Positions 24,034 to 31,986 are shown, counted from the first letter of the stretch. The stretch is DNA of 32,894 bases from an uncultured Faecalibacterium sp. (GCA_934553285.1 CAKTFD010000009.1:1-32894); one strand, 5' to 3'. Made by a program: numbers and translations. Notes: generated by a model not told the origin, from the sequence alone.

Positions 24034-24867
24034 GTGATACATAAGCAGACAAATAAAAAGATCGCCCGCCGCGCATTTTTAAAAGCATGTGCGGTGCTGG
24101 CAGCCGCCGGCGGGCTGACCGCCTGCGGCAAAACGAAAGCTGCAGGGGAAAAACTGCCGCAGATCACGGTGGGAAGCGACACCTACCCGCCCTATATCTA
24201 TCTGAGCAACGATGGCGTGCCCACCGGGATCGATGTGGACATCGCCACCGAGGCGTTCCGCCGCATGGGCTACACTGCCCGGTTTGAAGCCATTGCCTGG
24301 GAGCAGAAAAAGACCCTGGTGGAAAGCGGCGCCATCGACTGTATCTGGGGCTGTTTTTCCATGCAGGGCCGGGAGGAGCAGTACCGCTGGGCGGGGCCTT
24401 ATATGGTAAGCCGTCAGGTGGTCGCGGTGGATGCGGCCAGCGATATCAATACATTGGCCGATCTTGCCGGAAAGACCGTTATGGTGCAGACCACCAGCAA
24501 GCCCGAGGAGATCCTGCTCAGCGGCACCGACCCGCGCATCCCGCAGCTGGCAGAGGTGCTCAGCACCGAGATCCGCAGCGTGCAGTATGCCATGCTCAAC
24601 TGCGGCTATGTGGATGCCATTGCCGCCCACGAGACTGCGATCCTGCAGTATATGCAGGACTGCAATGCATCGTTCCGCATTCTGGAAGAGCCGCTGCTGG
24701 TCACCGGTCTGGGCGTAGCCTTTGCCAAAAACGATAAAAGAGGGCTGGATACCCGGCTGAACGAGGTGCTTGCGCAGATGTATGCGGACGGCACGCTGGA
24801 GCAGATCGTCGGCGCATATCTGGAAAACGCAGCGCAGTATCTGGAGGTGGACGGCATTGGAACATAA
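24034..24867 (+). CDS. Family 3 solute-binding lipoprotein
   Basis: This protein of about 277 residues is a periplasmic-type amino-acid-like binding protein (SBP_bac_3). ITVGSDTYPPYIYLSNDGVPTGIDVDIATEAFRRMGY is typical, as are GKTVMVQTTSKPEEILL and the C-terminal LNEVLAQMYADGTLEQIVGAYL. The signal segment RRAFLKACAVLAAAGGLTACG combines a twin-arginine-like RRAFLK with a lipobox (LTAC). The GTG at 24034 is preferred because AGGAAAG (24022-24028) is five bases upstream; a GTG at 24019 is in frame but has no site. No ABC permease or ATPase lies nearby. With a kinase directly downstream, I infer it serves sensing rather than transport. Confidence 0.85.
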   Translation: MIHKQTNKKIARRAFLKACAVLAAAGGLTACGKTKAAGEKLPQITVGSDTYPPYIYLSNDGVPTGIDVDIATEAFRRMGYTARFEAIAWEQKKTLVESGAIDCIWGCFSMQGREEQYRWAGPYMVSRQVVAVDAASDINTLADLAGKTVMVQTTSKPEEILLSGTDPRIPQLAEVLSTEIRSVQYAMLNCGYVDAIAAHETAILQYMQDCNASFRILEEPLLVTGLGVAFAKNDKRGLDTRLNEVLAQMYADGTLEQIVGAYLENAAQYLEVDGIGT

Positions 24868-27436
24868 AAAAGGCATGGCCCCCGCGAACCTGCGCCTTGC
24901 GGCAGTCTATCTGCTCGTTGGCGTATTGGTGCTGCTGGCTGCAACGGTCTTTTCCGGACAGCGCGCCCTGAAAGACACCGAACAATACTTTGTGCAGACC
25001 ATCGATTTTATCAAGACCCAGTCCACCAGCTTTGAAAAATATAACGATACCATTACGGCAAAGGCACTCCGGCGTGCGGCGGTCTCGGTGGATCAGCTGG
25101 CAGAGGATGCTGCCATCGACCTGTACGATCCGGAAAGCCTGAAAACACAGGCCGAAAAGCTCTGGCTCAGCGGCATTGCCGTGCTGGACCCGGCAGGGGA
25201 GCTGCTGTGTGAGTACACGGCGGACGGCATCGGCTATGCACAGTTTGCCGGGAAGCTGAAACAGGACATGGCGCAGGATGCGGTTTATTATCCGCAAAAG
25301 ACCTACCTCAAGCGCATTCTACTGGAGGATGGCACGGCGGTGGATATTGCCGCCCGCCGGGCACAGGCAGCGCAGGTGGTGCTCCTGGCCTACCGGGTGA
25401 CCTCCGCCTCCTTTGTAAACGGCACCGCGCTGTCCATCCAGAGCGTGCTGGACGGCTATCCCCAAAAGGTCAGCGGCACTTTGTGCATCGTGCAGGATAA
25501 CCGGGTGGTCGCCGCTAACGACCCCGCCCTGATCGGGCAGGATGCCACAGACAGCCCGCTGGTGCAGGGTGTCCGCAAGAATGGAACAGCAGAGACCCTG
25601 ACCTGTACCCGCGGATGGAATGGCTCCGGCTGCTATTTTGGCATGTACAGCAACGGGCGGAACTTTGACCTGTATGCCTACGTGGGCGAAAAATCGGTCT
25701 TCCGCAATTCCCACACGGCCATCCTGGCCGCGCTGATCCTGTATCTGGGCTGCGTGGCGGTGCTGCAGATGCTGCGCCACCGCTCCATCAAGGCGATGGA
25801 ACAGCAGAAGCAGGCGCAGGAGAAAAAGTATCAGACCCAGCTGGAAGAGCAGAACCGCAAGCTGGAGATCGCGCTCCAGCACGAGGGTGCGGCAAACCGC
25901 GCCAAGCGGGAGTTTCTGTTCAACATGAGCCACGATATCCGCACCCCCATGAACGCTATCATCGGCTTTACCTCGCTGGCGGCGACCCATATCGATAACC
26001 GGGATCAGGTGCTGGATTACCTCAAAAAGATCTCCATCTCCAGCCAGCACCTGCTCTCCCTCATCAACGATGTGCTGGATATGAGCCGTATCGAGAGCGG
26101 TAAGGTAAAGCTGGACGAAAAGGCGGTGCATCTGCCCGACCTTATCCATGATGTGCGCTCCATCATCCAGCCCAACATCACAGCCAAGCGTCTGGCGCTG
26201 TTCATCGATACGATGGATGTGGTGGACGAGGATATCATCACCGACCCGCTGCGGCTGAACCAGGTGCTGCTGAACATCCTGTCCAACGCCATCAAATTTA
26301 CCCCCACGGGCGGCATGATAAGCATCCGCATCGCCCAGAAAAACGGTGCGCCCAAGGGCTATGCAAGCTACGAGTTCCACATCAAGGACAACGGCATCGG
26401 CATCGACAAGGAGTTCCAGAAGCATATCTTTGAGGAGTTCAGCCGGGAGGAAAGCTCCACCGTCAGCGGCATCCAGGGCACGGGGCTGGGCCTGTCCATT
26501 ACCAAGAACATCGTGGACCTGATGGGCGGCACCATCTCCATCGAGAGCGAGCCGGGCAAGGGCAGCGAGTTTATCGTGGGCCTCTGCTTTGCACTCAGCG
26601 GGCAGAAGATAGAGCTGCGGCAGATCCCGCAGCTGGAAGGGCTGCGGGCATTGGTGGCGGACGATGATACCGACACCTGCCTGAGCGTGAGCACCATGCT
26701 TTCCAAGATCGGGATGCGGCCGGAGTGGACCATCTCCGGCAAGGAGGCAGTCATCCGCACCCGGTATGCGGTGGAGCAGGGGGATGCTTTCAGCGTGTAC
26801 ATCATCGACTGGCTGATCCCGGACATGAACGGTATCGAGATCGTGCGGCAGATCCGCAGGGTGATCGGGGACAGCTGCCCCATCATCATCCTGACCGCCT
26901 ACGACTGGGCGGATATCGAGGACGAAGCCCGCGCCGCCGGCGTGACCGCCTTTTGTGAAAAGCCGCTGTTCCTCTCGGAGCTGCGCAGGGTGCTGGCGGA
27001 ACCCTTCCGTGTGGAAACGGCGCATAAGCCTGCCATGCCGGCCGAGGCAGGCCTCCGGGGCAAGCGGATCCTGCTGGTAGAGGATAATGTGCTGAACCGC
27101 GAGATCGCCCAGGAGATCCTGCAGGAAAACGGCCTGCTGGTGGATACTGCCGAGGATGGTGTGGCAGCGGTCCGGAAGATGGAGCAGGCCGCGCCCGGGC
27201 AGTACGACCTGATCCTGATGGACATCCAGATGCCCCGGATGGACGGCTACGAAGCGACCCGGAAGATCCGCGCTATGGCGGATGCGCAGAAGGCGAACAT
27301 CCCCATCTTTGCCATGACCGCCAACGCCTTTGAGGAAGACAGGCAGAACGCCCTGAAAGCCGGTATGAACGGCCATATCGCAAAGCCGCTGGACATCCAG
27401 CATCTGCTGCAGGTGCTGGCGGAGGCGCTGCAATAA
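24857..27436 (+). CDS. Hybrid sensor histidine kinase with two receiver domains
   Basis: This protein of about 859 residues has a transmembrane helix (about 12-32), an extracytoplasmic sensor region (to about 285), a second helix (about 286-308) and a coiled coil. A HisKA domain follows with the phosphoacceptor in FNMSHDIRTPMN (about 358), then a HATPase with LLNILSNAIKF, DNGIGI and GTGLGLSI. Two receivers complete it: one with YIIDWLIPDMNG (Asp near 649) and a second with LILMDIQMPRMDG (Asp near 787). All catalytic residues appear intact. The start is TTG 24857, six bases after GGAGGTGG; the ATG at 24875 is too far from it. It overlaps the binding-protein gene by 11 nt, implying coupled translation and a shared pathway. 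Confidence 0.92.
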   Translation: MEHKKGMAPANLRLAAVYLLVGVLVLLAATVFSGQRALKDTEQYFVQTIDFIKTQSTSFEKYNDTITAKALRRAAVSVDQLAEDAAIDLYDPESLKTQAEKLWLSGIAVLDPAGELLCEYTADGIGYAQFAGKLKQDMAQDAVYYPQKTYLKRILLEDGTAVDIAARRAQAAQVVLLAYRVTSASFVNGTALSIQSVLDGYPQKVSGTLCIVQDNRVVAANDPALIGQDATDSPLVQGVRKNGTAETLTCTRGWNGSGCYFGMYSNGRNFDLYAYVGEKSVFRNSHTAILAALILYLGCVAVLQMLRHRSIKAMEQQKQAQEKKYQTQLEEQNRKLEIALQHEGAANRAKREFLFNMSHDIRTPMNAIIGFTSLAATHIDNRDQVLDYLKKISISSQHLLSLINDVLDMSRIESGKVKLDEKAVHLPDLIHDVRSIIQPNITAKRLALFIDTMDVVDEDIITDPLRLNQVLLNILSNAIKFTPTGGMISIRIAQKNGAPKGYASYEFHIKDNGIGIDKEFQKHIFEEFSREESSTVSGIQGTGLGLSITKNIVDLMGGTISIESEPGKGSEFIVGLCFALSGQKIELRQIPQLEGLRALVADDDTDTCLSVSTMLSKIGMRPEWTISGKEAVIRTRYAVEQGDAFSVYIIDWLIPDMNGIEIVRQIRRVIGDSCPIIILTAYDWADIEDEARAAGVTAFCEKPLFLSELRRVLAEPFRVETAHKPAMPAEAGLRGKRILLVEDNVLNREIAQEILQENGLLVDTAEDGVAAVRKMEQAAPGQYDLILMDIQMPRMDGYEATRKIRAMADAQKANIPIFAMTANAFEEDRQNALKAGMNGHIAKPLDIQHLLQVLAEALQ

Positions 27437-27487
27437 AAGGGCAGGGGAACCGCTTATAGAACGCAGGATCCTGTAAAACGATAAAAG

Positions 27488-27551
27488 TATCTGCAACATC
27501 TGCTGCTGGAGCTATTTCAAAAGACCGGCGGCACTTGCTGCAGATATTTTT
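27488..27551 (+). terminator. Possible terminator of the signalling operon
   Basis: TATCTGCA (27488-27495) can pair with TGCAGATA (27539-27546), which runs into TTTTTG. The 43-nt loop is long and only weakly structured, so the call is tentative. It is the only terminator-like site between the kinase gene and the TetR promoter. Confidence 0.4.
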
Positions 27552-27628
27552 GTTTTCAGGGGAACGCACGCTCTCTCAGGCCCGTGGGAAGCTGCCGCGC
27601 AGCGATGAAAAAAATTTATTTTTCCCCC

Positions 27629-27657
27629 TTGACAAATGGCAGATGCAGGGGTATACT
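27629..27657 (+). promoter_or_regulatory. Promoter of the TetR-family gene
   Basis: Consensus TTGACA (27629-27634), a 17-bp spacer and TATACT (27652-27657) form a near-ideal sigma-A promoter. A palindrome just downstream (27666-27678) covers the expected start site. Confidence 0.9.
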
Positions 27658-27665
27658 ATGCATCG

Positions 27666-27678
27666 TGAACGGCGTTCA
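27666..27678. promoter_or_regulatory. Operator candidate O1 of the TetR-family regulator
   Basis: TGAAC-GGC-GTTCA is a 13-bp palindrome placed 8 bp after the -10 box. The same half-sites with the same spacing recur at 28302-28314, before the downstream membrane protein gene. Confidence 0.6.
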
Positions 27679-27704
27679 GGTTGGGAGGTGATCGCACGAA
27701 CCCG

Positions 27705-28259
27705 ATGGCAACGTCCAAGGCGGACATCCTGAAAACGAGCCGGGAGCTTATCCAGCAGAATGGATGGGCGGCGGTCAATATCCGTGCGGTGGCGGCAGCC
27801 TGCGGGGTATCCGTGGGATGCATCTACAACTACTTTGGTTCCAAGACCGAGCTGGTGAGCGCGGCGGTGGAAAGCATCTGGAACGATATCTTCCACCATC
27901 CGGACGACCCGGCAGTGTTTGCGGATACCCTGGCCTGCATCCGCTGGATGTATCAGCAGATGGAGTACGGCTGTAAGCAGTATCCCGGCTTTTTTACCCA
28001 CCATGCGCTTGGCTTTGTGCGGCAGGATACCGCCGATGGCAAGCAGCAGATGCAGCAGACCTGGCAGCATATCCTGGATGAACTGACGATGGTGCTGACG
28101 CAGGACAAAAAGGTCCGGCCGGGTGCCTTTACGGCGGAGTTCAGCCCCCAAAAATTTGCGGGCATCCTGTTTTCCCTCATGCTTTCCGCAGTGGTGCAGC
28201 AGAATTTTGACCCCACGGCGGTACTGGAGATCGTCCGCAGGACCATTTATGAAACGTAA
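27705..28259 (+). CDS. TetR-family transcriptional regulator
   Basis: This protein of about 184 residues has an N-terminal TetR helix-turn-helix: SKADILKTSRELIQQNGWAAVNIRAVAAACGVSVGCIYNYFGSKTELV. The ligand-binding domain is not recognisable by family. A repressor role is inferred from the palindrome over its own promoter. The start is uncertain: ATG 27705 begins the homology but lies 17 nt after GGAGG (27683-27687), a long spacing. The in-frame TTG at 27681 overlaps that site, and ACG at 27696 is better spaced but rare. The gene ends just before a terminator. Confidence 0.9.
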   Translation: MATSKADILKTSRELIQQNGWAAVNIRAVAAACGVSVGCIYNYFGSKTELVSAAVESIWNDIFHHPDDPAVFADTLACIRWMYQQMEYGCKQYPGFFTHHALGFVRQDTADGKQQMQQTWQHILDELTMVLTQDKKVRPGAFTAEFSPQKFAGILFSLMLSAVVQQNFDPTAVLEIVRRTIYET

Positions 28260-28266
28260 AAAACAT

Positions 28267-28290
28267 CCCACAGCAGTGTGGGAGTTTTTT
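28267..28290 (+). terminator. Terminator after the TetR gene
   Basis: CCCACA (28267-28272) and TGTGGG (28277-28282) form a short stem with a GCAG loop, followed by AG and T6. It separates the regulator from the membrane protein gene, so that gene needs its own promoter. Confidence 0.75.
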
Positions 28291-28301
28291 ACGGCCAAAA
28301 A

Positions 28302-28314
28302 TGAACAAGGTTCA
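28302..28314. promoter_or_regulatory. Operator candidate O2 of the TetR-family regulator
   Basis: TGAAC-AAG-GTTCA has the same half-sites and 3-bp centre spacing as O1 at 27666-27678. It lies 171 bp before the membrane protein gene, between the TetR terminator and that gene. No confident promoter hexamers were found beside it. Confidence 0.55.
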
Positions 28315-28355
28315 ACTTGGGCGCTGCAGCGTATGACCGCCGCAGCCCACAGACG

Positions 28356-28384
28356 GCAGGCTGCATGTTTAAGGCGCAGCCTGC
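28356..28384 (+). other. Perfect hairpin in the leader of the membrane protein gene
   Basis: GCAGGCTGC (28356-28364) pairs with GCAGCCTGC (28376-28384) across an 11-nt loop. There is no T-tract. It may structure the leader RNA; no riboswitch class is recognised. Confidence 0.4.
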
Positions 28385-28472
28385 ACATTACAACGATGCA
28401 GTCCGGCCGGCAGCCGCCGACCGGATCGCCATAGAGCAGCAACGCAAACGAACCGTAAAGGAGCAAAATCTT

Positions 28473-29147
28473 ATGAGAGCAATCATTGAGACCGTTTTCG
28501 ACATTTTTTATCTTGTCACCGTCCTTACCGTGGGCATCCGCATGATCCGCGGCAGCAAGGAGAATACCCAGTTCCGCCTGTTCGGCCTGATGGCCGTGGT
28601 GCTGGGCGCAGGCGATTCCTTCCATCTGGTGCCCCGTGCGCTGGCACTGTGCACCACCGGCCTGGAAAGCTACGCCGTGCCCCTGGGCCTGGGCAAGTGG
28701 ATCACCTCTGTGACTATGACCGTATTCTATGTGCTGCTGTACTACGTCTGGCGCAAGCGCTACCAGATCCAGGGCCAGAAGAACCTGACCACCGCCGTGT
28801 ACGCCCTGGCTGCTGTGCGTGTTGTGCTGTGCATGATGCCGCAGAACCAGTGGCTGACCAACCACACCCCGCTGGCCTGGGGCATCCTGCGCAACATCCC
28901 GTTTGCGCTGCTGGGCCTGCTGATCATCGTACTGTTCTACCGCAGCGCCAAGGAGAACAACGATAAGGCTTTCCGCTGGATGTGGCTGACCATCGTGCTG
29001 AGTTTCGGCTTCTATATCCCGGTGGTGCTGTGGGCAGACATCAACCCCCTGATCGGTATGCTGATGATCCCCAAGACCTGCGCCTACGTCTGGACCGTGC
29101 TCATCGGCTACAACGCCATGAAGGCCGAAAACGGCAAGCAGAACTAA
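28473..29147 (+). CDS. Seven-helix membrane protein of unknown function
   Basis: This 224-residue protein has about seven hydrophobic segments: roughly residues 4-22, 32-55, 66-88, 98-115, 125-148, 160-181 and 186-207. Charged loops such as WRKRYQIQGQKN and YRSAKENNDKAFR lie between them. I do not recognise the family and see no catalytic motif. AAAGGAG at 28457-28463 supports the ATG. Codon use is strongly biased to common codons, suggesting notable expression. The shared palindrome suggests control by the TetR regulator upstream, which could make it an efflux-like or signalling membrane protein; that is inference only. Confidence 0.8.
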   Translation: MRAIIETVFDIFYLVTVLTVGIRMIRGSKENTQFRLFGLMAVVLGAGDSFHLVPRALALCTTGLESYAVPLGLGKWITSVTMTVFYVLLYYVWRKRYQIQGQKNLTTAVYALAAVRVVLCMMPQNQWLTNHTPLAWGILRNIPFALLGLLIIVLFYRSAKENNDKAFRWMWLTIVLSFGFYIPVVLWADINPLIGMLMIPKTCAYVWTVLIGYNAMKAENGKQN

Positions 29148-29158
29148 AGCTGCATAAC

Positions 29159-29208
29159 AAAAAGCCCGTTGACAGGCAGCGATGCACTGCTCTGTCCGCG
29201 GGCTTTTT
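29159..29208. terminator. Bidirectional terminator between converging genes
   Basis: AAAAAGCCCG (29159-29168) pairs with CGGGCTTTTT (29199-29208); GACAG/CTGTC and GCAG/CTGC continue the stem inward. A-run and T-run flanks allow termination of both the membrane protein gene and the minus-strand GntR gene. Confidence 0.9.
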
Positions 29209-29234
29209 GCTTGTGCGTTTTTAGGTGCGGCTGC

Positions 29235-29909
29235 TCAGCCTTCGGTAAAGTATTCCGGGTGCACGCTGCGCGCCTGCTCTACCGAGAGCTTGTAGCGGTT
29301 CAGGTGGCTTTCCAGCGCTTCGCCCAGCTCCTCGGCGGTGCCATGCACCAGAGCCTCCAGGATCCGGGTATGGGCGGCGCAGACGGACTTGTTCTCGTTG
29401 GTCTGCAGGCTGAACTTGCGGATCCGCTCCACATGCTGCAGCTCGCCCAGCATATGGTCAAAATGTGCCTCCATGCCGGTGATCTCAAACGCCTTGCGGT
29501 GAAACTGGTTATCCAGGTCCAGCAGCCGGGTCTCCCGGTTCGGTACGGTGGGGTCGGCTTCCAGCAGGCGGTAGCGCTCGATGATCTGGCGGTAGTCCTG
29601 CTCCTGCAGGTCGGTCAGATGGCCGCGGGCGCGGTTCAGGATCTCTTTTTCCAGGGTAAAACGGGCAAACTGCTCCAGTTCCATCCGCCGCAGGTCGATG
29701 GGGGCCACATGGGTGCCGCTCTGGGGCTTGATGTCCACCATGTGGGCGATGTTGAGCATGATCAGCGCCTCCCGCATGGGGGTGCGGCTGATGCCCAGCT
29801 GCTCGGCCAGTTCCCGGTCGTTCAAGGGGTCGCCGGGTTTCAGCTCCATGGTGATGATCCGGCTGCGGATGGTCTGATACGCCAGTTCCCGCGCACTCAA
29901 AGATGCCAT
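29235..29909 (-). CDS. GntR-family (FadR/FCD subfamily) transcriptional regulator
   Basis: This 224-residue regulator has an N-terminal winged helix (about 8-70) with the GntR signature LNDRELAEQLGISRTPMREALIMLNIAHMV. The FCD ligand domain (about 80-210) has the metal-site pattern: Asp in LDLDNQFH, His in MEAHFDHM, His in AAHTRILEAL and His in LESHLNRY. FCD regulators usually respond to small carboxylic acids or sugar acids. A sugar-acid aldolase gene about 2 kb downstream on the other strand is a plausible target. Its promoter carries a palindrome suggesting autoregulation. The start ATG at 29909 follows a GGGAG site. Confidence 0.92.
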   Translation of the reverse strand: MASLSARELAYQTIRSRIITMELKPGDPLNDRELAEQLGISRTPMREALIMLNIAHMVDIKPQSGTHVAPIDLRRMELEQFARFTLEKEILNRARGHLTDLQEQDYRQIIERYRLLEADPTVPNRETRLLDLDNQFHRKAFEITGMEAHFDHMLGELQHVERIRKFSLQTNENKSVCAAHTRILEALVHGTAEELGEALESHLNRYKLSVEQARSVHPEYFTEG

Positions 29910-29957
29910 TGCAGTGTTCTCCCTTCGGGGTCTTTTGAGGTGTGATTGGTGATATAT

Positions 29958-29999
29958 TAGTTATATGACCATATTACCCAACCACCGGGCGGCTGTCAA
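29958..29999 (-). promoter_or_regulatory. Promoter and likely auto-operator of the GntR gene
   Basis: On the minus strand TTGACA (29994-29999), a 17-bp spacer and TAATAT (29971-29976) make a strong promoter. Adjoining the -10 downstream is the imperfect palindrome TGGTCATATAACTA (29958-29971), which fits the T-N-GT...AC-N-A pattern of FCD-type GntR sites. Confidence 0.75.
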
Positions 30000-30044
30000 G
30001 AGCAGGAGCAACCGAAAATTGCGGCCAAATTTTTGCTATTTTGT

Positions 30045-30686
30045 TCAATGAAGTGTCCGGGCGGGGCGGTACACCACCGGAACCCACAAAAATGCCACGG
30101 CCAAACCGCAGAACACATCAATGACCGAGTGCTGCTTGGTGAACACGGTGGACAGGCAGATGAGGGCTGCCCATACCCAGGCCAGTACCTTGCGCAGGGG
30201 CTTGCCCTCCGCCAGCTTGCTGTGGCTGAAAGCCAGTGCCATGCAGGCAGAGCTTTGGCAGTGGATGGAGGGGCACACGTTTACCGCAGCATCCGCTTTC
30301 CACAGCATCTGCATGAGCCGCAGCGCCGGGTTATCCCGGCCAAGGGTCTCCACGGCGGGGCGCAGCTCCAGCCCGTTGGGCAGGATCATGTAGAGGATCA
30401 GGCAGAAGGTCATGCCCGAAAACATGGTCAGGCAGAGCTTATCATAGCTGGCAGTATCGCACCACCACAGCGCTGCCGTTACCCCGGCCAGCAGCAAAAA
30501 CCAGCTGCAGTAGGGGAGCACGAACCACTCGTTGAAGGGGATCAGGTCGTCCAGCGGGCTGTGCAGGATGTATTTGGGGGCGGTGATGGTCAGATCCAGC
30601 CAGAAAAACCAGATCAGGTACAGTACCCAGTAAAGCTGATACCACAGGTGCGGGCGGCACCGGCTGCGCAATTGGTCAAGTTTCAT
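30045..30686 (-). CDS. PAP2-family membrane phosphatase (Aur1/Ipt1-like)
   Basis: This 213-residue protein has about five to six membrane segments. VCPSIHCQSS (about residues 137-146) is the PSxH motif, and STVFTKQHSVIDVFCG (about 177-192) is the HxxxD motif with the KQH form typical of the PAP2 Aur1/Ipt1-like branch. It would hydrolyse or transfer a phosphate from a lipid or isoprenoid phosphate at the membrane; the substrate cannot be told. AGGAG precedes the ATG at 30686. It has its own promoter, shared back-to-back with the HAD gene. Confidence 0.85.
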   Translation of the reverse strand: MKLDQLRSRCRPHLWYQLYWVLYLIWFFWLDLTITAPKYILHSPLDDLIPFNEWFVLPYCSWFLLLAGVTAALWWCDTASYDKLCLTMFSGMTFCLILYMILPNGLELRPAVETLGRDNPALRLMQMLWKADAAVNVCPSIHCQSSACMALAFSHSKLAEGKPLRKVLAWVWAALICLSTVFTKQHSVIDVFCGLAVAFLWVPVVYRPARTLH

Positions 30687-30730
30687 GCCGTTTCTCCTAT
30701 ATTCCTAGATTTTGTATGAATTGACGCATT

Positions 30731-30780
30731 ATTATAGCATATTCCGTCCTCTTGCGCAAATATCTGCGGTGCGATACAAT
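30731..30780. promoter_or_regulatory. Divergent promoters sharing one palindromic -35
   Basis: The palindrome TTGCGCAA (30752-30759) supplies both -35 boxes. Plus strand: TTGCGC (30752-30757), 17 bp, TACAAT (30775-30780) for the HAD gene. Minus strand: TTGCGC (30754-30759), 17 bp, TATAAT (30731-30736) with an extended TGC for the PAP2 gene. Confidence 0.75.
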
Positions 30781-30839
30781 AAAATAAACCACGATCCGCT
30801 GCGCCGCTGCAGGCGCAGCACAGTAAAAAGGAGCAGCCC

Positions 30840-31748
30840 ATGCCACACCATTTTCCCGCCATCCGTCTGGTCGCACTGGATCTGGACGGAACCCTGCTGA
30901 ACCACGAAGGCCACGTAACGCCCCGTACCCGCGCCGCTTTGCAGGCCGCTGTTGACCGGGGCGTGTTTGTTGTGCCCGCTACCGGCCGCCCGCTGGCCAG
31001 CCTGCCGCCGGAGGTGGCGCAGCTGCCCGGCATCCGCTACGCCATCACCTCCAACGGTGCGGCGGTATGGGACCTGGGCGGCGACCCGCTGGGCGCGGTG
31101 TACAGCCGCTATGCCAACGCAAAGGAACACCAGACCATCCAGCCGGTCTGCCTGGTGCACCGCCTGATGCCGGTGGAGACCGCCCGCGAGGCCTTTGCGG
31201 TATGCGAGAGCTGCCATGCCGACCTGCGGCTCTTTTCCGATGGATATGCCTGCACGGATGCGCGCAGTATCCGCCTGGCAGCCGCGCGTGCGGCCCAGAA
31301 AGACAGCACCGAAGCCCGCCAGCCCAATGATGGCCGCTTTACCATCCTGCGGGACGCGGCGGAGTGGATGAGCCGCCACGCCGCCGAGATCGAAAAGCTG
31401 TGCGTCTTTTTTGAAACTGCAGAGCAGGCCTCGGCTGCGCTGCCCCGCTTCCGGGCAGTCCCGGCGGTGGAGATCGTGCAAGGCTCGCCGAAAAACGTGG
31501 AGGTGACCGCTGCCGGGGTGGACAAGGGCGAGGCACTGCGCGCCCTGGCGGATCTGCTGGGCATCGACCATGCTGCCACCCTGGCCGTGGGCGATAGCGA
31601 GAACGACCGCGCCATGCTGGAAAAAGCCGGTGTGGCCGCCGTAATGGCCAACGGCATCCCGGCTGTAAAGGCCCTGGCCGACCTTGTGAGCACGGCAGAC
31701 TGCGACCACGACGGCGTAGCGGAAATACTGGAAAAACTTGGTGTATAA
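30840..31748 (+). CDS. Cof-type HAD-IIB family hydrolase
   Basis: This 302-residue phosphatase has the HAD motifs: LDLDGTLL (motif I, nucleophile Asp about 15), ATGRPL and TSNGA (motif II region), GVDKGEAL (motif III Lys) and GDSENDRAM (motif IV acids). The type IIB cap lies between about 85 and 220. Such proteins dephosphorylate sugar phosphates or cofactors such as pyridoxal phosphate or flavin mononucleotide; the substrate is not evident. AAAAGGAG lies just upstream of the ATG. Confidence 0.92.
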   Translation: MPHHFPAIRLVALDLDGTLLNHEGHVTPRTRAALQAAVDRGVFVVPATGRPLASLPPEVAQLPGIRYAITSNGAAVWDLGGDPLGAVYSRYANAKEHQTIQPVCLVHRLMPVETAREAFAVCESCHADLRLFSDGYACTDARSIRLAAARAAQKDSTEARQPNDGRFTILRDAAEWMSRHAAEIEKLCVFFETAEQASAALPRFRAVPAVEIVQGSPKNVEVTAAGVDKGEALRALADLLGIDHAATLAVGDSENDRAMLEKAGVAAVMANGIPAVKALADLVSTADCDHDGVAEILEKLGV

Positions 31749-31827
31749 GCCGGTTTTTGCAGGAAATCGTGCACAGTTTAACGAACTTTTCTCCCGCTTT
31801 TTGGGGACATTCGTCATTTTTGTGCAA

Positions 31828-31897
31828 TGTATACAAGCTCTTATTCAAAACATTGTGCTTGTTGAGTATTACCAAAGCCGGGTCGTTCGTTTATACT
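31828..31897 (+). promoter_or_regulatory. Promoter and operator candidates of the KDPG aldolase gene
   Basis: TTACCA (31869-31874), a 17-bp spacer and TATACT (31892-31897) form a usable promoter. Upstream lies TGTATACA (31828-31835), the core palindrome of many FCD-type GntR sites, and interlocked inverted repeats: CAATGT/ACATTG (31825, 31850) and ACAAGC/GCTTGT (31833, 31857). The leader is about 80 nt long. Confidence 0.5.
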
Positions 31898-31986
31898 AGT
31901 ATCATAAGCGCGTAGGGGGGCATTGCGCCCGCACGGGCGAGACCCGGCGCACCGAGAGAGTACAAATATAAAAGGAGAAATGCGTT

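Noticed and set aside
25319..28865. Long minus-strand frames opposite the histidine kinase and TetR genes
   Set aside because: These are antisense shadows with no ribosome binding site or domain.
31825..31862. Pseudoknot-like RNA from interlocked inverted repeats before the aldolase
   Set aside because: The repeats lie upstream of the likely -35 and would not be in the transcript; protein binding sites are the better reading.
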